61,892 nt of DNA from Marinobacter nauticus (GTDB taxonomy: Bacteria; Pseudomonadota; Gammaproteobacteria; Enterobacterales; Shewanellaceae). The notes under the pieces were generated by a model, which was given only the letters and a program-made list of their open reading frames with translations, was not told where the DNA came from and ran no database searches. Every line of letters starts with the position of its first letter. Positions within the stretch are counted from its first letter, which is position 1. Location: contig NZ_JAHVJZ010000013.1 in assembly GCF_019801015.1 (NCBI RefSeq), positions 1 to 61,892 of the forward strand, written 5' to 3'. A program made the position numbers and the translations under genes. Positions 22,478 to 34,814 of the stretch are shown one piece after another.

Positions 22478-22732
22478 TTATTGATCTCTGCCTTGTTTGG
22501 CGGGTGGTACCGGGTCATTGCCGCCCGGATGCAAAGGGTGACATTTTAGTATGCGGCGGATGGCTAACCAACACCCATAAAGCACACCGTGCGAAGAAAT
22601 CGCACCAATGGCGTAGTGAGAGCAGCTTGGCGTGAAGCGACAGCTAGGGCCCAGAAGGGGACTGATCCCTTTCTGGTATCCCTTGACGAGCAAGATTAAG
22701 ACTCGTTGCAGCGGCGAGAGAGTTTGCGCCAT
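22478..22732 (-). CDS. yidD: Membrane protein insertion efficiency factor YidD
   Basis: Short membrane-associated protein helping YidC-dependent insertion. 84 residues. The three-cysteine signature lies in [14 protein letters not shown] and [19 protein letters not shown]. Its start overlaps the end of rnpA by 37 bp, as is common in this operon, implying translational coupling. Confidence 0.96.
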   Translation of the reverse strand: MAQTLSPLQRVLILLVKGYQKGISPLLGPSCRFTPSCSHYAIGAISSHGVLYGCWLAIRRILKCHPLHPGGNDPVPPAKQGRDQ

Positions 22733-23055
22733 AGCTTGTCGACCAGCTTGTGCAGGGCGGCATTATCCAGAAGTTCGACTCCTTTTTTACCAATCACAAC
22801 GATGTCCACGGCGGGCAGGTCGTGTTGATGGAGGCGAAAACTGTCTCTGACGATCCGCTTGATGCGGTTGCGTTGACACGCTTTTTTAACCTGTTTCTTC
22901 GCGATGGTCTGCCCGATACGGGGATGACCCAGCGCGTTAGGAACGGCCAAAAGTGTCAGTTGGGGGGAAGCTGCCCGGACCGGGTTAGCAAAGACGGGTT
23001 TGAAGTCGCCGGGAGTCAGCAGACGCTGATCCCGGCTATAGGTGTATCGCACCAT
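22696..23055 (-). CDS. rnpA: Ribonuclease P protein component
   Basis: Protein subunit of RNase P, which matures tRNA 5' ends. 119 residues from [18 protein letters not shown]. The RNA-binding signature region is [17 protein letters not shown]. The frame runs open to 23157 through rpmH, but the ATG at 23055 restores the family N-terminus and starts 22 bp after rpmH ends. Confidence 0.97.
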   Translation of the reverse strand: MVRYTYSRDQRLLTPGDFKPVFANPVRAASPQLTLLAVPNALGHPRIGQTIAKKQVKKACQRNRIKRIVRDSFRLHQHDLPAVDIVVIGKKGVELLDNAALHKLVDKLWRKLSRRCNES

Positions 23056-23077
23056 TGAGGCGCTCCGAGTAACGTAA

Positions 23078-23218
<141 letters not shown>

Positions 23219-23294
23219 TTACCGTTCAGTTAACTGTACAGATTAACTTTCGACGCCAGGGCTTAGAGCCTTAGCGGGTCAAAAAAGAGGCCGA

Positions 23295-23324
23295 ATTCTA
23301 ATAAAAGACAGCCCATGTCGTCAA
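23295..23324 (-). promoter_or_regulatory. Promoter of the rpmH operon
   Basis: Minus strand: -35 TTGACG (23319-23324), 18-bp spacer, -10 TAGAAT (23295-23300). Confidence 0.65.
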
Positions 23325-23641
23325 TGGTCATGACGACATCATTCAGCATTTGGGTGAAGATACCAGTTATTGTGGATAACCTTGTGTATTCACCCCAAGA
23401 TATAGACAGGCCGATCCAGATCAGATCGGCGCTGGTGGAATTATAGGGATCATTGTGATCCCTTTCCAGCCCTTTAAGATCGCGGACTCCGCGGGATCCT
23501 TCTTGCGATCCCCGGATCGGATCCATCACCAAAGATCAAGGATCTTTTCTGGGGATAACCTTCTGGTTGGCTATAGCGATTCGACGCCAAGGTGGGTAAA
23601 ATTGATCCTCTTTTTCACTGATAAAATTTTGGGGCTCTGCG
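23325..23641 (+). promoter_or_regulatory. dnaA control region, GATC- and DnaA-box-rich
   Basis: Non-coding stretch between the rpmH promoter and dnaA. It contains a perfect DnaA box TGTGGATAA (23371-23379) and an 8 of 9 box TGGGGATAA (23550-23558). Thirteen GATC sites lie in about 195 bp (23412-23607). Inverted repeats lie at 23410-23430, 23445-23463 and 23531-23547. This fits DnaA autoregulation plus Dam/SeqA timing of dnaA transcription. A weak TAAAAT -10 candidate lies at 23622-23627, with no clear -35. Confidence 0.75.
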
Positions 23642-25015
23642 GTGAGTTTACCGGTATGGCAGCAGTGCGTTGAGCGACTCCGTGATGAGTTGCCGGCACA
23701 GCAATTCAGCATGTGGATCCGCCCATTACAGGCAGAACTCATGGGTGACACCTTAGTCCTCTACGCGCCGAATCGGTTTGTACTGGACTGGGTGCGGGAC
23801 AAATACCTGAACTCCATCACCGCATTCCTGGCAGAGACTTTGGGTGACCGGGCTCCGGCGCTGCAGTTTGATATTGGCAGTAAACCCGAAGCCCGTCCCA
23901 AAGTGGACATCGGCACACCGCGTCCGGGGCCTGCCGTCGCCGCACCGGTCAGCCCCGCCCGGGTCGAAGCGCCGGTCAGCAACAATCAGGGTGTGCGCAG
24001 TAACATCAACCCCAACTATCAGTTCGACAATTTCGTAGAGGGTAAGTCCAACCAATTGGCCCGTGCTGCGGCCAGCCAGGTGGCGGACAACCCCGGTGGC
24101 GCCTACAACCCGCTGTTCCTTTATGGGGGAACTGGCCTGGGTAAAACTCACCTTCTGCACGCGGTTGGCAATGGGATCATGAAAAAGAAGCCCAATGCCA
24201 AAGTGGTGTACATGCACTCTGAGCGGTTTGTGCAGGATATGGTGAAGGCACTGCAAAACAATGCCATCGCTGAGTTCAAGCGCTACTACCGCAGTGTGGA
24301 TGCCCTGCTGATCGATGACATTCAATTCTTTGCCAACAAAGACCGATCTCAGGAAGAGTTCTTCCACACCTTTAACGCGTTGCTGGAAGGCAACCACCAG
24401 ATCATCCTGACCTCAGATCGCTACCCCAAAGAGATCGATGGGGTAGAAGACCGTCTTAAGTCGCGTTTTGGCTGGGGTTTGACGGTGGCGATCGAGCCGC
24501 CGGAGCTGGAAACCCGCGTAGCGATTCTGATGCGCAAAGCCCAGGAAAGTAATATCCACCTTCCTGATGAAGTGGCGTTCTTTATCGCCAAGCGTCTGCG
24601 CTCCAACGTTCGTGAACTGGAAGGCGCACTCAACCGGGTGATCGCCAACGCCAACTTTACCGGCCGGCCGATCACCATCGATTTCGTACGTGAAGCACTG
24701 CGTGACCTGCTGGCTTTGCAGGAAAAGCTTGTTACGATTGACAATATTCAGAAGACGGTCGCCGAGTATTACAAAATCAAGGTGGCTGACTTGTTGTCAA
24801 AACGCCGTTCGCGTTCAGTGGCGCGCCCTCGCCAGGTGGCGATGGCTCTGGCCAAAGAGCTCACTAACCACAGCCTGCCGGAAATCGGCGATGCGTTTGG
24901 TGGCCGCGACCACACTACGGTGCTTCATGCCTGCCGCAAGATTGAACAGTTGCGGGAGGAGAGTCATGACATCAAAGAAGACTACGCGAACCTGATCCGT
25001 ACCTTGTCCTCCTGA
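23642..25015 (+). CDS. dnaA: Chromosomal replication initiator DnaA
   Basis: AAA+ ATPase that opens oriC. 457 residues from a GTG codon ([17 protein letters not shown] matches the family start). Domain I lies at about 1-85, a Pro/Ala/Val-rich linker follows, and Walker [10 protein letters not shown] is near residue 162. LLIDDIQFF is Walker B, and the C-terminal DNA-binding signature is [15 protein letters not shown]. It is the first gene of dnaA-dnaN-recF-gyrB. Confidence 0.99.
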   Translation: MSLPVWQQCVERLRDELPAQQFSMWIRPLQAELMGDTLVLYAPNRFVLDWVRDKYLNSITAFLAETLGDRAPALQFDIGSKPEARPKVDIGTPRPGPAVAAPVSPARVEAPVSNNQGVRSNINPNYQFDNFVEGKSNQLARAAASQVADNPGGAYNPLFLYGGTGLGKTHLLHAVGNGIMKKKPNAKVVYMHSERFVQDMVKALQNNAIAEFKRYYRSVDALLIDDIQFFANKDRSQEEFFHTFNALLEGNHQIILTSDRYPKEIDGVEDRLKSRFGWGLTVAIEPPELETRVAILMRKAQESNIHLPDEVAFFIAKRLRSNVRELEGALNRVIANANFTGRPITIDFVREALRDLLALQEKLVTIDNIQKTVAEYYKIKVADLLSKRRSRSVARPRQVAMALAKELTNHSLPEIGDAFGGRDHTTVLHACRKIEQLREESHDIKEDYANLIRTLSS

Positions 25016-25028
25016 TGGGTGAGTGAAC

Positions 25029-26128
25029 ATGCAATTTGTCATCAACAGGGAAACCCTGCTGAAACCGCTGCAACTGGTTTCTGGTGCCGTTGAGCGGCGA
25101 CACAATCTGCCTATTCTGGCCAACGTTCTGCTGGAAGTAAGTGGTAACTTACTTAAGGTGACCGGGACCGACCTCGAAGTTGAACTGATAGGTCAGGTTG
25201 AGGTGGAAGGCGAGCTCCAGCCTGGCCGCACCACGGTGCCGGCCCGCAAATTCCTCGATATCTGTAAAAGCCTGCCGGACCAGGCAGAGCTGAAGATTGA
25301 GCAGCAGGATAACCGCCTGCTGATCAAGTCCGGCCGCAGTCGTTTTTCTCTCTCCACCCTGCCGGCGGAAGAGTTTCCTGAAATCGGCGACTGGAAAGGG
25401 GACCTGCAGTTTACCTTGCCCCAGGGCGTACTGAAGTCCCTGATCGAAGCCACTCAGTTTTCCATGGCCCACCAGGACGTGCGTTACTACCTCAACGGCA
25501 TGCTGTTTGAGACTGAGGGTAACGTCCTGCGCACGGTTGCCACTGATGGCCACCGTCTGGCGGTCAGCCATCGTGTGATTGAAGCCTCATTGCCCGAGAA
25601 GCAGGTGATCGTGCCTCGTAAAGGTGTGGTTGAGCTGAGCCGTCTGTTTGAAGATGAGCAGGCTGAGATCACGCTGTGCATCGGTGAATCCAGCATCCGG
25701 GCTGTCACTAAGGACGCCATCTTTACCTCTAAGTTGGTGGATGGTCGTTTCCCGGATTACCGCCGGGTACTGCCGAAGGACGGTGACAAGGTGGTGATCG
25801 CTGAGCGTGATGCGTTGCGTCAGGCGTTTGCCCGAGCCTCCATCCTCTCTAATGAGAAGTTCCGCGGTGTCCGGTTGATGCTGGAGAACGATCGCCTGAC
25901 CATCACGGCCAATAATCCGGAGCAGGAAGAGGCGGAAGAGGTTCTGGATCTCAACTACCCGTACAGCGCTTTGGAGATCGGCTTTAACGTTTCCTACGTG
26001 TTGGATGTGCTGAACGCGCTGAAACTCGAAAACGTCAAGATGGTGCTTGGTGAAGCCAACAGCAGTGCGCTGTTTGAAAACGCCGACAATGACGAATCAC
26101 TCTACGTGGTGATGCCGATGCGACTCTG

Positions 26129-26129
<1 letters not shown>
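25029..26129 (+). CDS. dnaN: DNA polymerase III beta sliding clamp
   Basis: Processivity clamp. 366 residues from [15 protein letters not shown], the usual length, with three repeated clamp domains and the C-terminal VMPMRL end that lines the binding cleft. A GTG six bases earlier is open but not conserved. Its TGA overlaps the recF ATG by one base. Confidence 0.99.
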
Positions 26130-29630
<3,501 letters not shown>

Positions 29631-29651
29631 TTTTTAACGCGCCCAAACTGA

Positions 29652-29682
29652 GAAAAGGCAGCCTATAGGCTGCCTTTTTTGA
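29652..29682. terminator. Terminator after gyrB
   Basis: Stem AGGCAGCC (29656-29663) with GGCTGCCT (29668-29675), loop TATA, followed by TTTTT; A-rich on the other side, so possibly bidirectional. Confidence 0.9.
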
Positions 29683-29717
29683 TCCCACCAAAGGGACAAA
29701 GCGCACGGTGAAAAGAG

Positions 29718-29733
29718 TGTTCCACGTGAAACA
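29718..29733. promoter_or_regulatory. parS: parS centromere site, perfect consensus
   Basis: TGTTCCACGTGAAACA matches TGTTNCACGTGAAACA at every position. It lies in the gap between the gyrB and guaC terminators, about 11 kb from oriC. It is the clearest of three such sites and the expected loading point for the ParB encoded at 14094. Confidence 0.93.
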
Positions 29734-29737
29734 TCCA

Positions 29738-29769
29738 TAAAAAAACGCTGCCCAAGGGCAGCGTTTTTC
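29738..29769. terminator. Terminator after guaC (bidirectional)
   Basis: Stem AACGCTGCC (29744-29752) with GGCAGCGTT (29757-29765), A run on the left and T run on the right. Confidence 0.9.
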
Positions 29770-29790
29770 TTTAAACCGTTTTGAGAGTGA

Positions 29791-30828
29791 TTAACCGAAA
29801 ACGCGGTTTTCCTGCTCTTGAACACGGATAAAGGTGGTTCGCTTGGTCAGCTCTTTCAGCTTGGCGGCACCCACATAGGTGCAGGTGGAGCGCACGCCAC
29901 CCAGGACGTCCTGGACGGTGTTCTCGACCGGACCACGGAAGGGCACCAGTACGGTCTTACCTTCGGAAGCGCGGTAGGTGGCGACACCACCGGAGTGCTT
30001 GTTCATTGCGGTGTCGGAGCTCATACCGTAGAACTTCATCATCTTCTTGCCGTCGCGCTCAACCACTTCGCCGCCCGCCTCTTCGTGGCCGGCAAACATG
30101 CCGCCGATCATCACAAAGTCTGCGCCGCCACCAAAGGCTTTGGCCACGTCACCAGGACAGGTGCAGCCACCGTCAGAAACGATTTGGCCACCCAGGCCAT
30201 GGGCCGCGTCAGCACACTCGATTACGGCAGACAACTGAGGGTAACCCACACCGGTCTTCACACGGGTGGTACAGACGGAACCCGGACCGATGCCCACTTT
30301 CACGATGTCCGCTCCGCTGATGATCAGCTCTTCCACCATCTCACCGGTCACAACGTTACCAGCAACGATAACGCGGGTTGGCTGGGCTTCACGTACGCGA
30401 CGAACAAAGTCGACAAAGCTCTGCTGGTAGCCGTTGGCGACGTCAATGCAGATAAAGCGGAGTTTCGGGTTGCTCTCCAGGATGGCATTCAGCTTCTCGA
30501 AATCGGCCTGAGAGGTACCGGTGGACACCATTACGTGGTCGTAAATGGTATCCGGCTGGGTCGCCAGCCAGGCATTCCATTGCTCTACGGAGTAGTGCTT
30601 GTGCACGGCAGTCAGCATCAGGTGCTGGGCCAGCGCTTCAGCCATCTCGAAAGTACCAACCGTATCCATGTTGGCAGCAATAACCGGGATGCCGGTCCAG
30701 GTGCCTTCGGCATGCTTAAACTGGAAGGTACGGCGGATGTCGACCTGAGAACGGCTGGACAGAGTGGAGCGTTTGGGACGGAAGAGAACGTCTTTAAAGC
30801 CCAGTTTCAGATCCGCTTCGATATGCAT
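29791..30828 (-). CDS. guaC: GMP reductase
   Basis: Converts GMP to IMP with NADPH for purine interconversion. 345 residues, TIM barrel of the IMPDH/GMPR family. The catalytic cysteine is in [20 protein letters not shown], and [25 protein letters not shown] is the phosphate-binding part. No CBS domains are present, as expected for GMP reductase rather than IMP dehydrogenase. Single-gene unit with its own terminator. Confidence 0.97.
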   Translation of the reverse strand: MHIEADLKLGFKDVLFRPKRSTLSSRSQVDIRRTFQFKHAEGTWTGIPVIAANMDTVGTFEMAEALAQHLMLTAVHKHYSVEQWNAWLATQPDTIYDHVMVSTGTSQADFEKLNAILESNPKLRFICIDVANGYQQSFVDFVRRVREAQPTRVIVAGNVVTGEMVEELIISGADIVKVGIGPGSVCTTRVKTGVGYPQLSAVIECADAAHGLGGQIVSDGGCTCPGDVAKAFGGGADFVMIGGMFAGHEEAGGEVVERDGKKMMKFYGMSSDTAMNKHSGGVATYRASEGKTVLVPFRGPVENTVQDVLGGVRSTCTYVGAAKLKELTKRTTFIRVQEQENRVFG

Positions 30829-30980
30829 GGAGATACCCTATTTCAACTATAAACTTCTATGAAATCAGGGCAGATGACGGGAATAGAGAAAGGCTATTCA
30901 ACCGGTACATCTGGCCTAATGAATTAGCACGCGCACCGGTTTTGGGCATTCTAGCGACGGAATCTTCTGAGACAACACAA

Positions 30981-31000
30981 TTCTGCAGAACACTGTGTTC
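30981..31000. promoter_or_regulatory. Overlapping palindromes upstream of guaC
   Basis: TTCTGCAGAA (30981-30990) is a perfect palindrome overlapping GAACAC-T-GTGTTC (30988-31000). They lie about 155 bp before guaC in an otherwise featureless gap. They could be operator sites; no regulator can be named. Confidence 0.3.
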
Positions 31001-31012
31001 CGTAGAAAGGAG

Positions 31013-31040
31013 AAAGGCCACCCGGAGGTGGCCTTTTGCT
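31013..31040. terminator. Terminator after glyS
   Basis: Ten-pair stem AAAGGCCACC (31013-31022) with GGTGGCCTTT (31027-31036), loop CGGA. On the minus strand it lies just past the glyS stop. Confidence 0.85.
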
Positions 31041-31054
31041 TTTAAGACAATGCC

Positions 31055-33148
31055 TTACTGTTGCAGAAGGGAGATATCACCCACCTGCATAAACAGCTGA
31101 CGGAGCTGTTTGAGCAGAGCCTGGCGATTGGCTCGCAAGGCCGGATCTTCTGCATTTACCATGACCGCTTCAAAGAAGTTGTCTACCGGCTCACGCAGCT
31201 CGGCCAGGGCCAGCAGCGCATCCTGATAGTCACCTGCGGCGAACAATGGGGTGACGGTTGCGGTGACCTGGGCCACTTTCTCAGCCAGCACCTTCTCAGC
31301 GTCATCCTGCAGCAGGGCAGAATCAACCTGGTCGGCGATGGCGCCTTCCACCTTGGCCAGAATGTTACCGACACGCTTGTTGGCGGCAGCCAGTGCAACA
31401 GCGGCATCCAGGGTGCGGAAGTGCTGTACCGCTTTAACGCGGCGGTCAAAGTCCACAGGGCGAGTCGGGCGAACGGCCAGAACGGCCTGAATCACATCAG
31501 CCGGGAAGCCTTCTTCTTGGTACCAGGCACGGAAACGGCCCAGCATAAAGTCGACCACCTGATTACAGATCTCCGCGCCTTTCTTACCGTCGGCATCCAG
31601 CTTCTCCTGTTCGGCGAACAAGCTATAGCTGAAGGCGGCCAGGTCGAACAGGTCCAGCGGCAGGGACTTTTCAACCGCAATGCGCAGCACGCCAATGGCA
31701 GCGCGACGCAGGGCAAAGGGGTCCTTGTCTGCCTTCGGCGGCTGACCAATGCCGAAGATGCCCACCAGGGAGTCCATCTTGTCAGCGATAGCCAGGGCCT
31801 GAGCCACACCGGAAGAGGGCAGCTCGTCGCCGGAGAAGCGCGGCTGGTACTGTTCATTCAGCGCGATGGCAACCGCCTCCGCTTCACCGTTGTGGCGAGC
31901 GTAGTGCATGCCCATGATGCCCTGGGTGTCGGTAAACTCGAACACCATGTTGGTCATCAGGTCACACTTGGACAGCAGGCCAGCACGGGCGGCGTGTTCG
32001 GTGTTTGCACCAATCAGTCCGGCAATGTGCTCGGCCAGTGCCTGAATGCGGTCGGTCTTGTCCTTTAGGGTGCCCAGCTGTTTCTGGAACAGCACGGACT
32101 CCAGACGCGGCAGCAGCGACTCCAGGGTCTGCTTCTTGTCGGTCTCGAAGAAGAACTCGGCATCTGCCAGGCGGGGACGAACCACCTTTTCGTTGCCCTC
32201 GATCACCACGGACGGATCCTTGGACTCGATGTTGGACACGAAGATGAACTTCGGCAGCAGTTTGCCTTCGGCGTCGTAAACCGGGAAGTACTTCTGGTCA
32301 CCCTTCATGGTGTAAACCAGCGCCTCTGCCGGCACGGCCAGGAACTTCTCTTCGAAGGAGGCGGTGAGTACCACCGGCCACTCCACCAGAGAGGTCACCT
32401 CTTCCAGCAGCTCATCGTCGAGGTCAGCCTGGCCACCAATCTGTGCCGCTGCGGCTTGAATGTCCGCCACGATCTTGGCTTTACGCAGGTCATAATCCGC
32501 GACCACTTTGCCTTCGGCTTCCAGCAGTGCCGGGTACTGTTCGGCGTGCTCAATGGTCAGCGCCTGCTGGCCCATAAAGCGGTGGCCAAAAATGGTGTTG
32601 CCGCTGGCTTTGCCCAGGATGGTGGCAGGCAGCAGGCGATCACCCAACAACAGGGTTACGGTCTGAACCGGACGAATAAATTGGGTCTCGTAGGCGCCCC
32701 AGCGCATCGGCTTGGGAATAGGCAGCTTGGCCAGCGCATCGGCAACCATCTGCGGCAGCAGCTCATCAGCCGCCTGGCCCTTCACTTCGGCTTTGTGCAG
32801 CAGCCATTCACCTTTGTCGGTGGCAATGCGGCCCGCTTCAGCAACGGTGATGCCGTTGGAGCGCGCCCAGCCTTCGGCGGCTTTGGTGGGGTTACCGTCG
32901 GCATCAAACGCGGCCTGCACGGCCGGGCCACGCTTCTCTACGACCTTGTCGGCCTGTTGGGCAGCCAGCTCGGATACCTTGATAGCCAGGCGACGGGGAG
33001 AAGCAAACCACTTCAGTTCACCGTAGGGCAGCTCAGCCGCTTTCAGGCTGTCGGCCATGTTGGCAGCAAAGGACTCTGCCAGGGTACGCAGTGCCTTCGG
33101 CGGCAGCTCTTCAGTACCGATCTCTACCAGAAAAGTCTGTTGTTCCAT
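31055..33148 (-). CDS. glyS: Glycine--tRNA ligase beta subunit
   Basis: Beta subunit of the tetrameric bacterial glycyl-tRNA synthetase. 697 residues from [20 protein letters not shown], with C-terminal HD-like and anticodon-binding regions. The frame is open to 33220, but that would overlap glyQ; the ATG at 33148 is preceded by GAGG and lies 7 bp after the glyQ stop. Confidence 0.98.
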   Translation of the reverse strand: MEQQTFLVEIGTEELPPKALRTLAESFAANMADSLKAAELPYGELKWFASPRRLAIKVSELAAQQADKVVEKRGPAVQAAFDADGNPTKAAEGWARSNGITVAEAGRIATDKGEWLLHKAEVKGQAADELLPQMVADALAKLPIPKPMRWGAYETQFIRPVQTVTLLLGDRLLPATILGKASGNTIFGHRFMGQQALTIEHAEQYPALLEAEGKVVADYDLRKAKIVADIQAAAAQIGGQADLDDELLEEVTSLVEWPVVLTASFEEKFLAVPAEALVYTMKGDQKYFPVYDAEGKLLPKFIFVSNIESKDPSVVIEGNEKVVRPRLADAEFFFETDKKQTLESLLPRLESVLFQKQLGTLKDKTDRIQALAEHIAGLIGANTEHAARAGLLSKCDLMTNMVFEFTDTQGIMGMHYARHNGEAEAVAIALNEQYQPRFSGDELPSSGVAQALAIADKMDSLVGIFGIGQPPKADKDPFALRRAAIGVLRIAVEKSLPLDLFDLAAFSYSLFAEQEKLDADGKKGAEICNQVVDFMLGRFRAWYQEEGFPADVIQAVLAVRPTRPVDFDRRVKAVQHFRTLDAAVALAAANKRVGNILAKVEGAIADQVDSALLQDDAEKVLAEKVAQVTATVTPLFAAGDYQDALLALAELREPVDNFFEAVMVNAEDPALRANRQALLKQLRQLFMQVGDISLLQQ

Positions 33149-33155
33149 CACTGCC

Positions 33156-34067
33156 TCATTTCGCCGGTTTGCACATGGGGAAACCGAGGGCTTCCCGGGA
33201 TGCGTAGTAGGCCTCTGCAACGGCCTTGGTCAGGGTACGGATGCGCAGGATGTAGCGCTGACGTTCGGTGACCGAGATCGCCTTACGGGCATCCAGCAGG
33301 TTAAACGCGTGACCGGCGTCCAGGATGCGCTCATAGGCTGGCAGGGGCAGAGGGGTTTCCAGTGCCAGCAGCTTCTGACACTCTTTTTCGCTCTGGTCGA
33401 AGTAAGCAAACAGGAAATCGACGTCTGCGTGTTCGAAGTTGTAGGTGGACTGCTCAATCTCGTTTTGCAGGAACACATCGCCGTAGGTGATGGTGCCAAA
33501 CGGGCCGTCACACCACACCAGGTCGTACACGTTGTCGACGCCCTGAATGTACATTGCCAGACGCTCAATACCGTAAGTGATCTCACCGGTAACCGGCTTA
33601 CACTCGAGGCCACCAACTTGCTGGAAGTAAGTGAACTGAGTTACTTCCATGCCGTCCAGCCACACTTCCCAGCCCAGACCCCAGGCACCCAGAGTTGGGT
33701 TTTCCCAGTTGTCTTCCACAAAGCGGATATCGTGAACCTGAGTGTCGATGCCCAGTGCGCGCAGAGAACCCAGGTAGAGTTCCTGGATGTTGTCCGGGCT
33801 CGGCTTCAGCATTACCTGGAACTGGTAGTAGTGCTGCAGACGGTTCGGGTTTTCACCGTAACGACCGTCAGTGGGACGGCGGGAGGGTTGTACGTAAGCT
33901 GCGGCAAAGGGCTCCGGGCCCAACGCGCGCAGGCAGGTGAGGGGGTGGGAGGTTCCCGCCCCCACTTCCTTGTCCAGAGGCTGGACAACGGCGCAGCCTT
34001 GCTCCGCCCAATAGTCCTGCAGGGCAAGGATCATGCCCTGAAAGGTCTTGGTATCATACTTCTGCAT
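33156..34067 (-). CDS. glyQ: Glycine--tRNA ligase alpha subunit
   Basis: Catalytic class II aminoacyl-tRNA synthetase subunit. 303 residues, very conserved: [19 protein letters not shown] near the start, [20 protein letters not shown] as the motif-2 region, and [20 protein letters not shown] for motif 3. Promoter candidate on the minus strand: -10 TATAAT (34112-34117), directly behind a 15-bp palindrome. Confidence 0.99.
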   Translation of the reverse strand: MQKYDTKTFQGMILALQDYWAEQGCAVVQPLDKEVGAGTSHPLTCLRALGPEPFAAAYVQPSRRPTDGRYGENPNRLQHYYQFQVMLKPSPDNIQELYLGSLRALGIDTQVHDIRFVEDNWENPTLGAWGLGWEVWLDGMEVTQFTYFQQVGGLECKPVTGEITYGIERLAMYIQGVDNVYDLVWCDGPFGTITYGDVFLQNEIEQSTYNFEHADVDFLFAYFDQSEKECQKLLALETPLPLPAYERILDAGHAFNLLDARKAISVTERQRYILRIRTLTKAVAEAYYASREALGFPMCKPAK

Positions 34068-34111
34068 GGGATCGACCTGAATGCGGTAGAAAATGATGGT
34101 AAATGGGGGAG

Positions 34112-34132
34112 ATTATACCCTGTGCCACAGGG
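34112..34132 (-). promoter_or_regulatory. glyQ -10 box with abutting palindrome
   Basis: A TATAAT box (minus strand, 34112-34117) directly follows the palindrome CCCTGT-GGC-ACAGGG, which fills the spacer region. No good -35 hexamer is visible, so an activator or repressor may act here. This is inference. Confidence 0.45.
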
Positions 34133-34184
34133 CGAATGTAGGTTAAATTTTATGCCCGGACCCGTTGAGCCATAAGGAAAAGCG

Positions 34185-34757
34185 ATGAGTAATGGACGTT
34201 GCGACTGGTGTGGAGATGACCCGCAGTACGTGGATTACCACGATACTCAGTGGGGCAGGCCGGTTTTTGACAAGCTGGAGTTGTTTGAAAAACTCTGCCT
34301 TGATGGCCAGCAAGCCGGCTTGTCCTGGTTGATCATCCTCAGGAAAACCGAGAGTTATCGGGCCGCCTTTGATGGCTTCGACCCTCACAAGATCGCACAG
34401 TACGACGAACAGAAAGTGGAAGCGCTGCTTCAGAATCCGGGGATCGTCCGTAACCGGCTAAAGGTCAATTCCATCATCCGTAATGCCAGAGCCTTTCTGG
34501 CGATGGAGGAGCAGGGGGTCGATTTCTCCGCGTTCCTCTGGAGCTTTGTGAACCACCAGACCATCGTGAATCAGCGTCTGAGCATGAGCGAGGTACCGGC
34601 GACGTCGCCCGAGTCGGATGCCATGAGCAAGGCACTGAAGAAGGCCGGTTTCAATTTTGTCGGCTCCACCATCTGCTACGCCTTTATGCAGGCGGTAGGG
34701 ATGGTGAACGATCATCTGGTTGGGTGCCCGCAATACCATGAGTGTCAGAAAGACTGA
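34185..34757 (+). CDS. tag: DNA-3-methyladenine glycosylase I
   Basis: Base-excision glycosylase removing 3-methyladenine. 190 residues of the HhH-GPD Tag family. The zinc-snap ligands are in place (Cys6, His19, and His/Cys in NDHLVGCPQ). The LCLDGQQAGLSW segment carries Asp40 where E. coli Tag has its catalytic Glu38, a conservative but notable change. Divergent from glyQ and followed by a terminator. Confidence 0.94.
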   Translation: MSNGRCDWCGDDPQYVDYHDTQWGRPVFDKLELFEKLCLDGQQAGLSWLIILRKTESYRAAFDGFDPHKIAQYDEQKVEALLQNPGIVRNRLKVNSIIRNARAFLAMEEQGVDFSAFLWSFVNHQTIVNQRLSMSEVPATSPESDAMSKALKKAGFNFVGSTICYAFMQAVGMVNDHLVGCPQYHECQKD

Positions 34758-34767
34758 TGTTGTGGCG

Positions 34768-34799
34768 TAAAAAAGGGGAGCCGAAAGGCTCCCCTTTTT
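34768..34799. terminator. Bidirectional terminator between tag and the amidohydrolase gene
   Basis: Twelve-pair stem AAAAGGGGAGCC (34771-34782) with GGCTCCCCTTTT (34787-34798), loop GAAA. Confidence 0.92.
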
Positions 34800-34814
34800 G
34801 ATCGTACGCGGCGG

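Noticed and set aside
23325-23641. dnaA upstream region as the sole oriC
   Set aside because: It has DnaA boxes and many GATCs but no clear AT-rich 13-mer unwinding region, while the mnmG-mioC gap has the full E. coli-type layout.
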